Shown here in pieces: positions 12,049 to 25,400 of a stretch of DNA of 64,000 nucleotides. The first letter of the stretch is position 1. Every line of letters starts with the position of its first letter. Made by a program: the position numbers and the translations under genes. Source of the stretch: Cyclina sinensis (taxonomy: Eukaryota > Mollusca > Bivalvia > Venerida > Veneridae); assembly GCA_012932295.1 (NCBI GenBank), contig JAAONU010000001.1:7215104-7279103 (forward strand). Direction: 5' to 3'. The notes under the pieces were generated by a model that ran no database searches, had not been told where the DNA came from, and saw only the letters and a program-made list of their open reading frames with translations.

Positions 12049-12464
12049 AAATGCACACAGCGGTATTACATAAGCATAAACATTTTTTCATTGAACGAAT
12101 ACTACACTATAGGTTAATTTATGCTTACAAGCATGTATATAATTCACTATATTTTAGTTCGTACTGTTTTTTTACAACTCTAGTTATATCCTAGTCAAGG
12201 TATTCGAAAGAAATATTATTAAAACCTTACATAAAATGGTCCTTATCGAAACTGTACACGTTTTGTTCCTGGAAGAAGGAAACCGCAACCCGCCTTCCTA
12301 AACTTTAGGTGTGTCATCTCGCTTCTTTTTAATATCAATCTGTCAGACAAACAGGCTCATAATTCAGCTCAGCATTTGTGAATAAATTGTATCAATTTTG
12401 TGTTTCTATAAATCTTTTCTTTTTTCAGCATTCAGCTCGATATTTGAAAAAAGACCTGTCGTTG

Positions 12465-12925
12465 TGAACGGACATATCCTCCGAATGTGACCTTGACAGC
12501 TGGACATCTGATTCTTGTGCGCGACACGTCGTCATCATGTGCAACTCATTTATGCAAATTCATTTTAAAGTACACCCAGAAATGACATAACTGTTAACCG
12601 GACATGACCATTTATGCACTTTTATGAAAATTTCATTTCAAGTCCAAGTGTGACGTTGACCTTTGACCTACAAATCTGGGCTTACATGTTACACATCGTC
12701 TCAATGTGCCACACATTTATGCAAAACTATTTCAAAATCTATCCATGACTGACAAAGTTATAGACCGGACAAAAAGCGGGCAGATGAACGGACTGACAGA
12801 CGGACGGACAGACAATGCAAAAACTGTATTCCTCTTTTCGGGGGCATCCATCCATGACTGACAAAGTTATGGACCGGACAAAAGCGGACAGTCGGACTGA
12901 CAGACGGACGGACAGACAATTCAAT
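12465..12925 (+). repeat. interspersed repeat with perfect DR1 motif and duplicated 'cagacggacggacagac' end
   Basis: Resembles a repeat type common in mollusc genomes: 'gtgaccttgac' and 'tttatgcaaa' strings, then a terminal module with 'catgactgacaaagttat', 'ggaccggacaaa' and 'cagacggacggacagac'. The terminal module occurs twice, at about 12744-12815 and 12852-12920. A perfect TGACCTTTGACCT (DR1) lies at 12657-12669. It is followed by a polypyrimidine tract at 12922-12985. Confidence 0.65.
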
Positions 12926-12985
12926 TTCTTTTTTTCTTTCCTTCTTTTTTTGTATTTTACTTTCTTTCTTTCTTTTTCTCTTTCG

Positions 12986-15183
12986 TTATGTCACACTGAA
13001 TGAAGATAACTAATCGACGAGCCAGTTTCACTTTAGTTTACGGTAATGTTTAATTCCCTATTATGTTTAAAGCGTAGTTTTCTCATTTGTACTAAAACTT
13101 GGCGTGTTTAATTTATTAATAACACTGGTATTAAACTTTTGACTCAAACATGTAACTAGTTTGAAAGAAATAGAGAAAAAAATCAGTGAGCATTATTCGC
13201 CGTTTCATTGACTATTTTAGAAGCATTATAATTAGTATATTAAAAGTTTAAGGATTTACCTCCCTTAGATTGAATATCGCTAAATGGTTGTTGGTAAGAA
13301 GAAGCCTTTGGTTCGATAACCGCCTAGCAACCGTGTCTCATGGATATAAATTGAAATTGAAAGTGAATGTGTACTTTGTATTTCTTTGAATCAAAAGAGC
13401 GATTTTGATTTTTTAAAAAAAGAATTTCATTCAAAACGTCTCGTTTAATGAATATTTTTTAAATATAAATGTTCGCCACGCCCCACCCTCGTCATTTTCT
13501 CACTTTTAAATATACGCATTATCTACATTTATGTTAACATGTTGTGTTTAGGTCATGTCAGAGACATTGTCATTCTTATTTTTAGATTTCTTCAAATTGC
13601 TTATGTAACAGAAATATACTCGAAGAATGGTAGGTTACACACTGAATTTGTCCTGTCACAGAGTCAAATGTGATGTCCATTTTCGAAGACCTTCTTGACT
13701 AAACTAACCCGTACTACTTTTTGAATTTTCTTTCATTTCTCGTAGAACGAAGTAAGGAAGCCCTCAGAAACCAAAAGCTATTTTAAGCATTTGGTATACT
13801 GCACGAGAAAAAGAAACATCCAGCCCGTATACCACTCCTTTGTTTTTTTAACGGTCTTAGTATGTAACACAAGAACATAAACACACATCTGAAAGACAAT
13901 GAGAAGTGTTAAATTGCGGTCCCTTGATTGCAAGCCATATATATAATACCATTGAACCATTGAGCTACCTCTGGGCTCATACACGCTCCGTGGATGCCTC
14001 TTTTCTAGATCAGAAGCTCTACTGAAGACATGAAATTTTATCAGATTTGCATATTTTTCCTAGCACGGAGCTTAGAATATATTGAAAACGTATTAATAAG
14101 ATAGATATAAGGCAGTTGCCGTCACTCAAAAAAAAGGGATACACAAATACCAGTAAAGTTTTATATTCAAATCATGTATCATATTTTACATGAATTTCGA
14201 GAAGAAGAAAAAAAACCACTTTACATTAAGCTTTATACATTAATCACCTTCCGGTGGATTTTTACATTGTTTGAAAAAATATTAAAATATTTAGGGCAAA
14301 TCCCTTTCAAGTATGTAATTGTTCAAGGTGAAATAAGATTCGTTTAAAAAAATAAACACGTTTAGAAAAAAAAAAACCCTTTAAAAACTGTAAATGAATC
14401 AACCAGTAAAAGTGCTCCTTCCTCGTTCCAAGCGTTTCCGGGGTAAAAATCAAGGACTTCCTGTTATGCCGTGTTATATCGACAATAATGTACATTGTTT
14501 TGTTTTGTTTTGTTTTGTTTCTTGTATTCTCGTCACACGCATTGAAATGATTAACATTTCAATAGCTGAAGAGTTTTTCGCATACAAGGCAGACGCCCCC
14601 CTCCCCCCCTCCCCCCATAAAGAGTCTTCGTTACAACAAGCTGTTTTAAAACGGTCTGAACCAGACCATGGCCGCAATAACCCAGACTTAAAAGTGTTGT
14701 ATATACCTGATGGTTTGAATTGTTTTTACGTTACGTAACATTCTTTGCGTTTAAATCAATATTTAATGCCAATCCAAATGGCCACATTCAAAAGCATAAT
14801 TATGTACATTTTTCAGGAATGTCAGGAATTTGAAAGTTAGTAATCGTTAAAAAAAAATCGTGATGATTTGGTGAACGCCAACTCTGTGTAGTGTATGTGT
14901 ATATGATTACTTAATATTTCCTTTTATAGACTTATTATATATGCAGGTTTATTATTTTACAACTTCCTTTACACTATTGTGAAATATATAACACTTTTTT
15001 TTTCAAATAACATGTATAGTAGTATGTTTAGTTTGGATCTCCTGGTAGAAATTGAAATATTATATAAACAATGCCGAAGACGTTCTTGTCAACCGTCACT
15101 AACGAAAATCATGCGGCCTCTTTTTGTTTTCCGGTTGCTAGTAATTATGATATGTATTATATACAATAATACATTTGCCTGAT
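12986..15183. other. intergenic, no gene recognised
   Basis: Short repeats only: a (TGTTT)n stretch at about 14494-14520 and a C-rich patch at 14596-14617. A tRNA-like look on the minus strand near 13920-13980 has an A-box-like part but no convincing B box. Confidence 0.5.
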
Positions 15184-15640
15184 TGATCGAACGACCGAGA
15201 GTAACCGACCGACTGACTGGCTGACCGAGTGACTGGCTGACTGACTGACTGGCTGACCGATTGACTAACCGACCGACTGACTGACTAACCGACCGACTAA
15301 CAGACTGACCGACTGACTGACTGACTAACCGACCGACTTACTGGCTAACCGACCGACTGACTGGCTGACCGATCGACTGACTGACTTCCCGACTGACTGA
15401 CTGACTGACTGACTGACTAACCGACCGACCGACTGACTGACTAACCGACCGACTGACTGGCTGACTAACCGACCGACTGACTGGCTGACCGACGAATGAA
15501 TCAAAACAATCCAATAAAGAATGAATGAATGTGTTGGTGAGTGTGTTGGTGAGTGAGGGAGTGGAGGAAGGAACCGACGGACGGACGACCGGCGAACGAA
15601 CGAACGAATGAACGAACGAACGAATGAATGAATGATGCTC
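15184..15640 (+). repeat. tetranucleotide satellite, GACT/GACC then GAAT/GAAC
   Basis: 15184-15495 is an almost continuous run of GACT, GACC and GGCT tetramers with 'taaccgaccgac' interruptions. It passes into GAATGAAT, GAGTGTGTTG and GAACGAAC blocks to about 15635. Minus-strand open frames rich in SVSQSVGR or SFVRSF are products of the repeat and not genes. Confidence 0.95.
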
Positions 15641-16254
15641 TTCAATCATTAAGAATGCATTTTTGGTGTGATATATTATATAGAATTCAGTTGCTCTGAT
15701 ACAAAAACTTACATTCATATGGATGTTTAAAAAAGGCGTTTATCCCAGATACAGTCAGGAAAGAAACCGTTTGGAATCATGTTACACATGTGCAAAACAA
15801 TATTTGCATGATCGAACATTATTTCAATCATTCATTTTGTTTTGTTCGTTGCAACGAATTAATAGAAAGAAAGACTAGAAACTACAGGGATTTCAAAATT
15901 TTGTGTGACTGTACATAATTAATAATCATAATTATATTTATAACACTTTCAATCTTTGTTACTTAGCAAAATTCAATATTCTCTACACCCACACATGCAA
16001 TATATAACAGATTTGTTTGCATACATGTATTCTAATTAACCGTGTTGTCAATGTCACGAAATTATTTCATTTATTTATCGGGTAAGTGAATCAGTCACGC
16101 AGAGGGTGTTAGTAAAATATACGTGTGTTAAAATTCTAAATATAGAAATTATAAATGAAGGGCTAATCTAAAAATAGACATGAAATGGAAAAAAACATTT
16201 CACAACAAATAAAATGTTCCAATGTTAAATAGAAACCACGGACCATTAAATATT
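15641..16254. other. upstream flank of the chromobox gene
   Basis: AT-rich, no exon or repeat recognised. Confidence 0.5.
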
Positions 16255-16365
16255 AACACCTGACGTCATTGCGCATGCGCGCTTGTTTGTTTACATGCTG
16301 CGTATTTCATTCTCCGTCAGGAAACATCGTCTGGTCGATATAGTTAAAATATCGAAGCTGATACG
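16255..16365 (+). promoter_or_regulatory. probable TATA-less promoter and 5' UTR of the chromobox gene
   Basis: A perfect CRE (TGACGTCA, 16261-16268) is followed two bases later by TGCGCATGCGC (16270-16280), which matches the palindromic NRF1 site typical of housekeeping and chromatin gene promoters. Both lie about 85-105 bp before the ATG, and there is no TATA box. The local rise in CpG and GC content stands out from the AT-rich flanks. The transcription start itself cannot be placed. Confidence 0.65.
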
Positions 16366-16419
16366 ATGGCCGACCGTGTTTTTATAGCAGATTATATTAA
16401 AAAGAAGAGACGGCGAAAG
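16366..16419 (+). CDS. chromobox gene exon 1
   Basis: 18 codons from ATG to AAG, ending phase 0 at a GTAAGA donor. Encodes the first chromodomain strand (VFIADYIKKK) including cage residue F6. Confidence 0.9.
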
Positions 16420-19400
16420 GTAAGAAATGTTTTATTTTATCATTTGAAGACATATTTACACATATTGTTAATTCCATAAAGTGACATAAGGTATTTTTTC
16501 AGCAATTAAGGGATAACTTTCGCCGGTATGTTGTGATCAGAATGGATGCTGCGTAATTTGCAGTATTGTGGTTTGATACATATAGACGTTTCTCTCTGCG
16601 TTTAATCTATGAGATCAAACTGATATCACAGTTTACATATAAAAACTTACATGAGCTGTCGGTTTGCACTTTAATGTTATTATAAAGTAAATTAACATCT
16701 GATCTACGTTCACAGCATGTGCTATTTGTTCAACATACAACGAGTGTTTAGTTGACCGAAAAGGGGTCAGTTAAGGTCTTCAAAGATACTTGTCTTCTAA
16801 TTGGGTTTCAGCATATATGTTTCTTTAATGTCTTCATATTGATCTCAGATGTATCGTATTAGCATACATTGACGATAACGAACGTTCTGGAAAATTTATT
16901 ACGTCGAATGAAATCGACATTTAGAGCAACATATGATGCTTAAAGATGTGATAAAAAATCCCAAGAGATCTATATTGTATTCATATCATGACAACATTTT
17001 CGGTTTCATATGAAACGTTGGGACTGATTTTGCTGTATACAGTCAGTTCCGGTTGAATGTTGTCTACTTAAAATCTATATTGTATAAACCTTGGTTTTAT
17101 GAGGATATAAAACTAGCTATGATTATACGACTTGTAAAAACACAAATCGATAATTTTCGGTTTGTTATTTTACATGTCTGTGCACTTTATCCGATATTTT
17201 TAGTTTATCTTTTCAACTCGAGTGTTATAAAGTGGTTAATACACGTTCAGTTGTTTTAGCTATCATACAAGTCTTTTTCCGGTCTGTTTTTTTCACGCAA
17301 AAATTAGCAGTTTAAATACATGATGAATATGCATTGGCCCTGAGAATATGTTTTTGTCAAAATGCTTTGAATAAAACACTTACTTTGCCCAAAAGTGTGT
17401 GAATGGGACACAACAATTGTCCTTAAGGTAAAGCATATGCTTTTGGTCCTGAAAAATGGCCTTCAGTGATGTTCCAGTTTATGCTTATAACTCAAACTCA
17501 TTTCTTTGTTAGTGCTGAAATCATAAATAAGTACGCTTGCTTGCATAAACGTGCAAGATCATAGTTGGTAGAAGGGTTTGAACCTGCGGCCGTCGGTCGG
17601 GATAGGTTACAGTGAGGGTTTGAACCTACGGCCGTCGGTCGGGATAGGTTACAGTCACTGTTCTTAGCCTGAATTGTTAATCGTTTAAAGAACACGAACC
17701 ATACTTTGTCTATTTTAGGGAACAGGTAATAGATTTAACATTTAAACAATGACCTGATTTTTTGCATTTTTTGCCAACACTCCTTTGACATTTTGGTATG
17801 CAGCTTTTTTTGGATATGAAGAAACCACAGTTACACCTTCTTCAAATACATTGTACGAGTTTTTGGAAACGTAAGCAGAAATTTCATGTGCACGTGCAGC
17901 TGTGAAATCAAAACCAAACCCAGTTGTCATAAGACCCTTCGCACATCACAGCATCTCCATTTACTTTAGTTGAACCAGTAAACAGTAATATTAACGCTTT
18001 AGTTGAAACCTTAAACATTAATATTGAAACCTTAAAAAGTAATATTTACTAAGAACATTAAGGTCGTTGCGTGACGAACGTTGCATTGCATGTCTATTTA
18101 TGCTTAATCAATGAGTAATCTCTTTTAATGTCTTTTGCAGGGAAACCTTGAGTATTTGGTGAAGTGGAAAGGCTATCCAACAAGGTATTTGCGTTATGTT
18201 AGGTATTCTAGTATTGTCTAACCGCACAGGTCACGGGTATGGGTCTTAAATCGTCGAATTGTTTTCAGAATGGCTTATTAGTTAATGAAATAAAATGCCG
18301 TGAGAACCTCTGGCGATCAATTGACGAGATGCTGAATCACAAGTTAAATAAGTACGACTGGATAAGATAATTTTTTTCTCACGAATTTCTGGAGTTACCC
18401 GTGCGATATGTGACTAGCACAGAAAAGCGAAATCAGTATCTGATTTTTAAACGAAAACGAGTAACATTAGACTGCAAAACTGCATTAACTCTTCTTATAA
18501 GTTATTTATAAATTAAGAAATAACGATTTTAAACCAGTTAGCGGTTTTATCATTACTTCCAATTAGGAAAAAAGTGAAAAGGTTTCGTACTTTGAATTTG
18601 TAATCGTTTTTAAACAGACGACCGGTAAAAAGATAATGTTTCAGCGTTAGGGTGCATGTAACCGCAAGATGTTAATTTACCTAGAATTCGTAAATCACGC
18701 TTTTCCCTGAATACAAGCTATGGTAGTTTGTAACAGTTGATTAAAATAGAATCCGGGTGCAGTGATCGAGTGTGTGTAGGTCTTAAAGTTTGCTTAAGGT
18801 ACGGATAGTGACGCAATATAGTGGCTTTCGGTCCTGAAATCGATGACGGAAGGAGTTACTGTCAAACGCCAAAATTATTGGACGGTCTAAATGTGGAAAC
18901 TTTATTGACTCGCGCCCCCACTTTGGTTTCACGTTTTTCACAAAAATGTTCTTTTAATCCGATTGTCAATGAGAATAGCGTATTTTCTTTGCATATATGA
19001 AATTAACTGATGCACGTTATGGAGAAATTTTCCTCAAAAATGATACGCTGATGGTTTTTAAATGTCGCAGTACTTTATTAAAGTGTTTTATTACTTCGTG
19101 GGGGTGTTTGTCATATCGGGAAACGTGGTATTTTTCCGCTAATTTGCAATTTAACCGCATTTGGCGTATAACCAATTATCATAATTTCTGCCTATTTTAT
19201 ATTGGCAATTTATAAATAATGGAAACAGTCAGAGTTCCACGTAGTAGGTATCCAATGAGCATTATTTCTGTATTTATAATTATGTAAGTTCCTTTTATGG
19301 TTATAATAATTGGCTCGTAAAAATGCTTGTGTTAGTACATTTATTACGAGCGTTTAGTTTGCGAAATGGAAATGATTCATCTCCATATGGACTTCTTATG

Positions 19401-22400
19401 CTTTAAGGAAAAAATGAACATTTTAGGAGAAAAAACGATTTTTTAAAAATGAAATGCGTCAGTCAGACGGTCAGCACACCGCTTATGGGTAGTTCAATGA
19501 TTCAGTGGCAGACGGCCGATTTCGGGTTCCTATGTTGGGAGAAAGGGAATGAGTACAGATAACAGTATTCAGTACAAGTATTGGATCGGCGTAGTATTGT
19601 CTGTTGTCTATTTTTAGAACAGGGCCATATATAGTCATGTGTGTGATTAATCTTTAGGTGATATTAATTTTAATATTCAGAAGCGAAACTGTATCCATCA
19701 GTGTGATGTACAGACAGGTTATGTTCGAGGTTAACAAAGGTTCGATTAAAACGGCGAAACAGAAATATTTTACATAGAATGAATCAACCTGTCTTAAAAT
19801 AAATGTGACTAATCCTCAGATGTGAAGAAAATGACTGTTTTGTCAGTATTTCTCAAGGCACTCTTGAAAAAAAATATATCGCCATAGTTCATATTTTATA
19901 TTGTAGCGGTAATATTTCATAATAATTTCAGACGTCATTTGTCGGTCATGATTAGTCGGATCAATAATACAAGATGCGTCTCGTGTGTGATCAATGTAAA
20001 CTGAAGAGAACTTGTTTCGCAATCGATTTGAAACAAATCAGAAAATTTAAATATAGAAGTCAGGTGTAGATCAAATAAGTATCTGTGTGCTTTATCGCGC
20101 ATTATGTTTCATAATATCATGTAATATACATACATGTACAAACATGATAGCGTACAGAAATTTTAGCCATAGAAAACAAACTGTTATTTTGTTTACGGTT
20201 TTCATGAAGTATATGATGTTGAAACCTTTAAGACTATAAAATTTTATTTAGAGAAGGGACTCAGGTAAAGGACTTCGATAACAAGTTATAAACAACTTAT
20301 GCGGGGACTGGGTCCATGTACTGTTAACCTTCCTTCACCTTGCGATAGCAGCAGTGGTTTTGACATTTGTTACCAGATATAAACTATAGCTTGAAACTTA
20401 AAACTACGTGAGTTCAATTTATGAACGTTCACGTGTCGTAATATAATATCAAATAGTCGCATTTCAAACGTAGAAATTCTCGATCGTTCTTAGCTCAGAC
20501 TGTCAAGTTATCCTTGAATTTTAAACACATTTCAATACACCCTATCTCACACTCGTACCCGCTGACCTGATGTTAATCAAATTTTTACCTTGAGTTTGAA
20601 TGTAGTTCAGACAGAAGTAAGTATGTTAATGTTCATGATGTAATGTTACAATCGAATTACATTTTGTATTCATTGCAGTTGTCTAATTCATATAAAGATC
20701 AATTTGGTTTCTTTGTAAGGTCGACACTCCATATGATACCATAACTCGCGTTTAATTGACAACCAGGAATGCATATATTTGAACAGTAAACTGAAAATAT
20801 ATTATCCAGCTGATATCTTATTTAATGTTTACATGTACATTCACACACATGTAGTTTTCTCTTTGTGTAAGAGAGTAAGGTATATTTAGTGATTTTCTGT
20901 TAGTTCGTGACGTCTGTATCAAGAGACGTCAGTGAAATAATTCACTTTAAATTAATATAAATGCTTTGAACGTGGACAGATTACGCAGTCGACGTCTGGA
21001 TTTGTTTTTAATTTGAATATCTCGCTTACGGGGTTTTTGAAATTACTTCCTTGAGAACGCGCAAACAACTCGATATTTACTTTTTCTTGTATCGTCAAGG
21101 TTACAAAATACACTCGCTCAAGCAGTGAGATTTACCTTTAAATGTCAGAATGTCAAATTATATGCTCATGATTCAGAGATAAATAGGTAAACAATAATTA
21201 TTGTTTAGATTGTTGCTTATAGATACACACTGACTGAATGAAATCGACAGAAAATACCACTAATACTTCTGCCAATAGAACAGTCACGTGTAGTTAGGGG
21301 GGATTGTGAAATTATAGACTCCAACTTCTAATATTGCGAATCTTAAGTACAGCTGTATGTAAAACTCGCATGTAGGATTTTTTTTATTTCAAATGTGTAT
21401 TGTGTGTATGCACCCTTCGTATACTTCGCTCATATTGACAGAAATAATATGTCATTTACGTTATTAGTTCGTCAACCTTTGTTTTGCTTTATTCTTTAAA
21501 TAGCAAATTTCAATGTGTTTTACTCATGCATTTAGTACTAGAAAAAATTCAGTGCCTTGAATAAGATATTAAGGAAGTAAACGTGCATCTGTGCATAAGA
21601 TTTCTTGTGAATTTCACGTGTGTGTGAAGCTTACACCCTCTATGAGCTAATGTTATAAATGGTCACAGTGTAATCCTTTTGAACAATCACTAAACAGAAA
21701 AAAATATCTGATAAAAATTATGACATCTTTTTCTACAACAAACGTTTACTTTTTCGAATTAACAGGTCTAAAACTGTCACTTTTGTCAAACTTTCCTATA
21801 AAAATTCAATTACTGAGCATCTGTTTTTCACATAATATCGTTTCGTGGAAAAAACAACAACATTGCCTTGCGGTTTTTCTAATACAGACGTTTTCTTTTT
21901 TTATACCTGTGACTATGAAGCATTTGGATTTCGTACAACACCGAGTATAATTGATTTCTTATAGTCTTCCCCTATTTTTACCTTACGCAAATATTAAAAA
22001 GTATGAGGGGAAAAGTTGAACAGATCTGACTGAATAAAGAAGTTCTGATGTTCACCTTTCACCTAAACGTTTTTGTTTTTTTGTTGTTGTTGTTTTGGGT
22101 TCATTTGTTGTTTCTTTTTTAAAGCTAAAAGAGATTCGAGAAATCAGCAACGGGCACGTAATTATCTAGTAGATTAACCCATCACCAAAGATTTTACTTA
22201 ATGACATGTATATTTCGTATTTAGATACATGTACAGTTGCTGTTAACGCGTTTACTCATGCAAAACAAATATAGCGAATTATTTATATCGCCGCGTGACC
22301 TTCTGTTACATAAACAATTGCTTTGTAGATTAAACTCTACGTCATCTTATCAAGTAATGATGCCTTTACAGTCGTTTATCAAGGTATGTTTGTGAAAGAA

Positions 22401-25400
22401 ATATTGATTTTCCGTTCATTTCGCTAAAGAGATTATCTGTAGAAAGAATTTAAAACTATAAGAGGCTGCCTAGTTCCCGCCGAATGCAGTTATCCAAAGG
22501 TCGGTTCGCCTGATCTGTACCTCAAATACATGAATACTTCTTCATTGCATGCTTTTGTTATGGTAAAAAGAGTTCAGATGACATTCTGACAGATCTTTCG
22601 GATCAAAAAGCATATGACGTCAAAGTGACGTAGGCATGACTAAAACATGCGACGTCAAGGGAGTCGACTGACTTATCTCTCATGGGTGTGTAAAGATGAC
22701 TCAATATTAGTTAGGGAGAAAAGGTCAAATTACCTGACTGGGTATGCAAGAAAAGAATATTCTCTGGAAAAAAATAGGTAAAACGGTAGGCAGATTAACG
22801 AATGTAATGTGCTTGTTATGTTTTATATGAGATAACTTGTTCGCAGCAACCATTTTATTTCTTATGTTTGTTTCCAGGCTCAGCGTTCTCGTTTTCCGTC
22901 ATTCTTGCGAAGTATTTAATGAATCCGTCATAAACCCGGACTTGAAAGATTGAAATAACATCCACTCAGAATGTACTTTAGTAATTGCATTTTTTTTCAG
23001 CACATTTTGATAAACTTTAGGAGTTTTCTGAATTCTATTCGACTTAAGTCATAGATTAAAGGTTACAACCCGACACATTAAAATTTTTACGAAAGAATAT
23101 TCTAAGCGTTCATTTATTTCTGTATTTTCACCTTTTTCCTCAATGTTGTCATTTGTTCAGTAAGTTTTAAACAGTAGTGCAGACGTAGGGGGAAATGAGG
23201 TCTTTATTAGCTTTTCGGAATGAATTAATGATGTCATTTCCAAGCTAGATTATACGATAAAAAGTGACTCGTTTCCTTTATAACGACAAAGACTTTTTAC
23301 ATCAGGTTTTAAACTTTATAGAAAAAAAAACACGCGGCATCACTTCCATAAATTTGTGATACTGTAAAATTAATAAGGTGCGTCTTTTTTTTGCAATCAA
23401 CCGATGTGTTTTTGCCACATGCTGTGTTCTATTTATTGTGGAATCGATTAGAACATTTAAGTTATAGTTAAAAGCCAGATGTCACGCGCAAATGCAGGTT
23501 TAATAACTCTTTCAAAACCAATATGAGACAGTTAGTAGGGATGCCTGAATTCTGCAATTTATCGAATTCCTGTACTCCATATGGTCTTGAAGGCTTTGTC
23601 TTTAGCGCTCTTAAAAAGGCGCGAAAAAGCGCGTGTGGTTTTTATTGAAAAACAAAGCAGTTACTGAATTTGACAAACTGGAATAAATTTTATTTCATTG
23701 TTGATTTCTGCAGTTGTTTTTAAGTAATGTAGAATTTTACAACAAGTTTTCCATGTCTGTATTGTTTTTCATTGTTTTGATGAACAAAGTGACTCAAAGG
23801 CCAAACATGTCCGCTGTTAACCGATATCAATAACAGTGACGCACACCACGGTTTTATATCGGCGACCTAAAAGTACATGTAAACAAACTAGCCTATCGTG
23901 TTTTCTTCTCATTTCGTCTGACCAGTAATTGTATCGTTTCTTCATTTTTAATTTTGTTTACGACGAAAATAGAAACACTCTAGATAATACCTGATCAACA
24001 TTTCTTTACAAGAACACAGAGTTTGACGCATTTTGACGCCTTTGATCATAGTAAACATATAGAAAAAAGGCTCTGATATAGATTGTTGTTTATATGTCGG
24101 CTTTATTAAGATGATGTTAAATATCGGCTTCTCTGTGTTATATGCGGTCCATCGTTATCAAACAGACGTGGATTCAACTTCGGCCAAAGGTTACGCATGA
24201 AGAACGTAAACAAGTTCAACTAATTTGACTTTTTTTTTCTTTTACATATCTCATGAAAAAAACAAAATGTCGGCTGATAAATCGAGATTAGATCGTCCAG
24301 GTCTGTTCAATATATATGTATATATATATATTTCCAGCTGAGATATAGTCTTGTTAAAGGAAAAAAAATAGAGAGGCATAGATAATTATATAGATAGGCA
24401 GGCATACATTGTACCCTCAATCTTGGTCACTATGCACAGTTTTTTCATACAGTTTATTTTTCTTTCAAACGCATCGAAAATGTGTAGATTTTATTTTTAA
24501 AAAAAGGTGGGAGCAAATAATAACAACACCACGCATGACCTTGTGAGACCTGACGACTTGAAAACGTTTGAAGATTTTAATCTTAATCATCTGTTATGCA
24601 CACAAAAACACAGCTGATAAAGATTTTCTTTACGGATAGACAGGCAGTTATTGTTTCGAGTACAGGTTTGAGCCCGTATATAGTAATTAGTTCGGGTCAT
24701 CTCGAGTTAAATCAATATCTACCCTTTGTATAGTTTTGTTACATGAAATTTAATTAGGGTGCCGGTTTAGATAACAGGATTTGGTTGAAACCTTAAACGA
24801 GTACGTTAACGTGTATAGGGGAAAAAAAGGTAAACAAAACTCTTGAGGTAAACAAGTGTAAACTTCACTTCTCCTAACGTCTTCTCTAACCCACGTGTCC
24901 GGTTTTTTGGAGGTTAATGGATTGCGTCCATTTGCTAATAGTCGTAAGCTTTTAATTAAACACATCAGCACATGTACACGTAATAACATCGGCCACGCGC
25001 TTGATTAACAAAATCATTCTTAGCTCACGTGCTTTTGTAATGCTGATAAAAGGCATGTAGATAAATTCAAGTTTGTAAGAAATGATTAGTTTTCTTTCTC
25101 TCAGGTAGATTTCACATCTGAAATGACAGACTGTTTACACCATCCCACATAAATTGTTCTAGTCAATTTTGTGGTGACATAAATGCCGGATGGAAACAGA
25201 TGTTAAATATTAGTTGCAAAGAACATTGACATTTTGGGTAAAATATGTTGATCTTTATTTAAAAAAATCGACTTAACGCACTTTGTTTCGATGGCTTTCC
25301 GTGTAAAAAAAGACTAGTAATTACTCTGCCCACATGCGTATACCGCCATACAGGGTATGTAATGTGGGATGACGTCATCTGGGTTATTTTTAGTATGCTG

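Larger units (their letters stand above)
16420..18140 (+). other. chromobox intron 1
   Basis: 1,721 bp, GTAAGA...TTTTGCAG. It contains a tandem 42-bp duplication (17574-17657) and an antisense coding-like frame (17742-17930), both listed separately; otherwise nothing recognised. Confidence 0.85.

Noticed and set aside
11926..12117. Poly-Met/Ile frame
   Set aside because: Translation of a GAT/ATT microsatellite.
13915..13982. Possible tRNA gene on the minus strand
   Set aside because: A-box-like GTAGCTCAATGGT is present but no B box or cloverleaf could be drawn.
15325..15718. Minus-strand frames rich in SQSVGR and SFVRSF
   Set aside because: Direct translations of GACT/GAAT tetranucleotide arrays.
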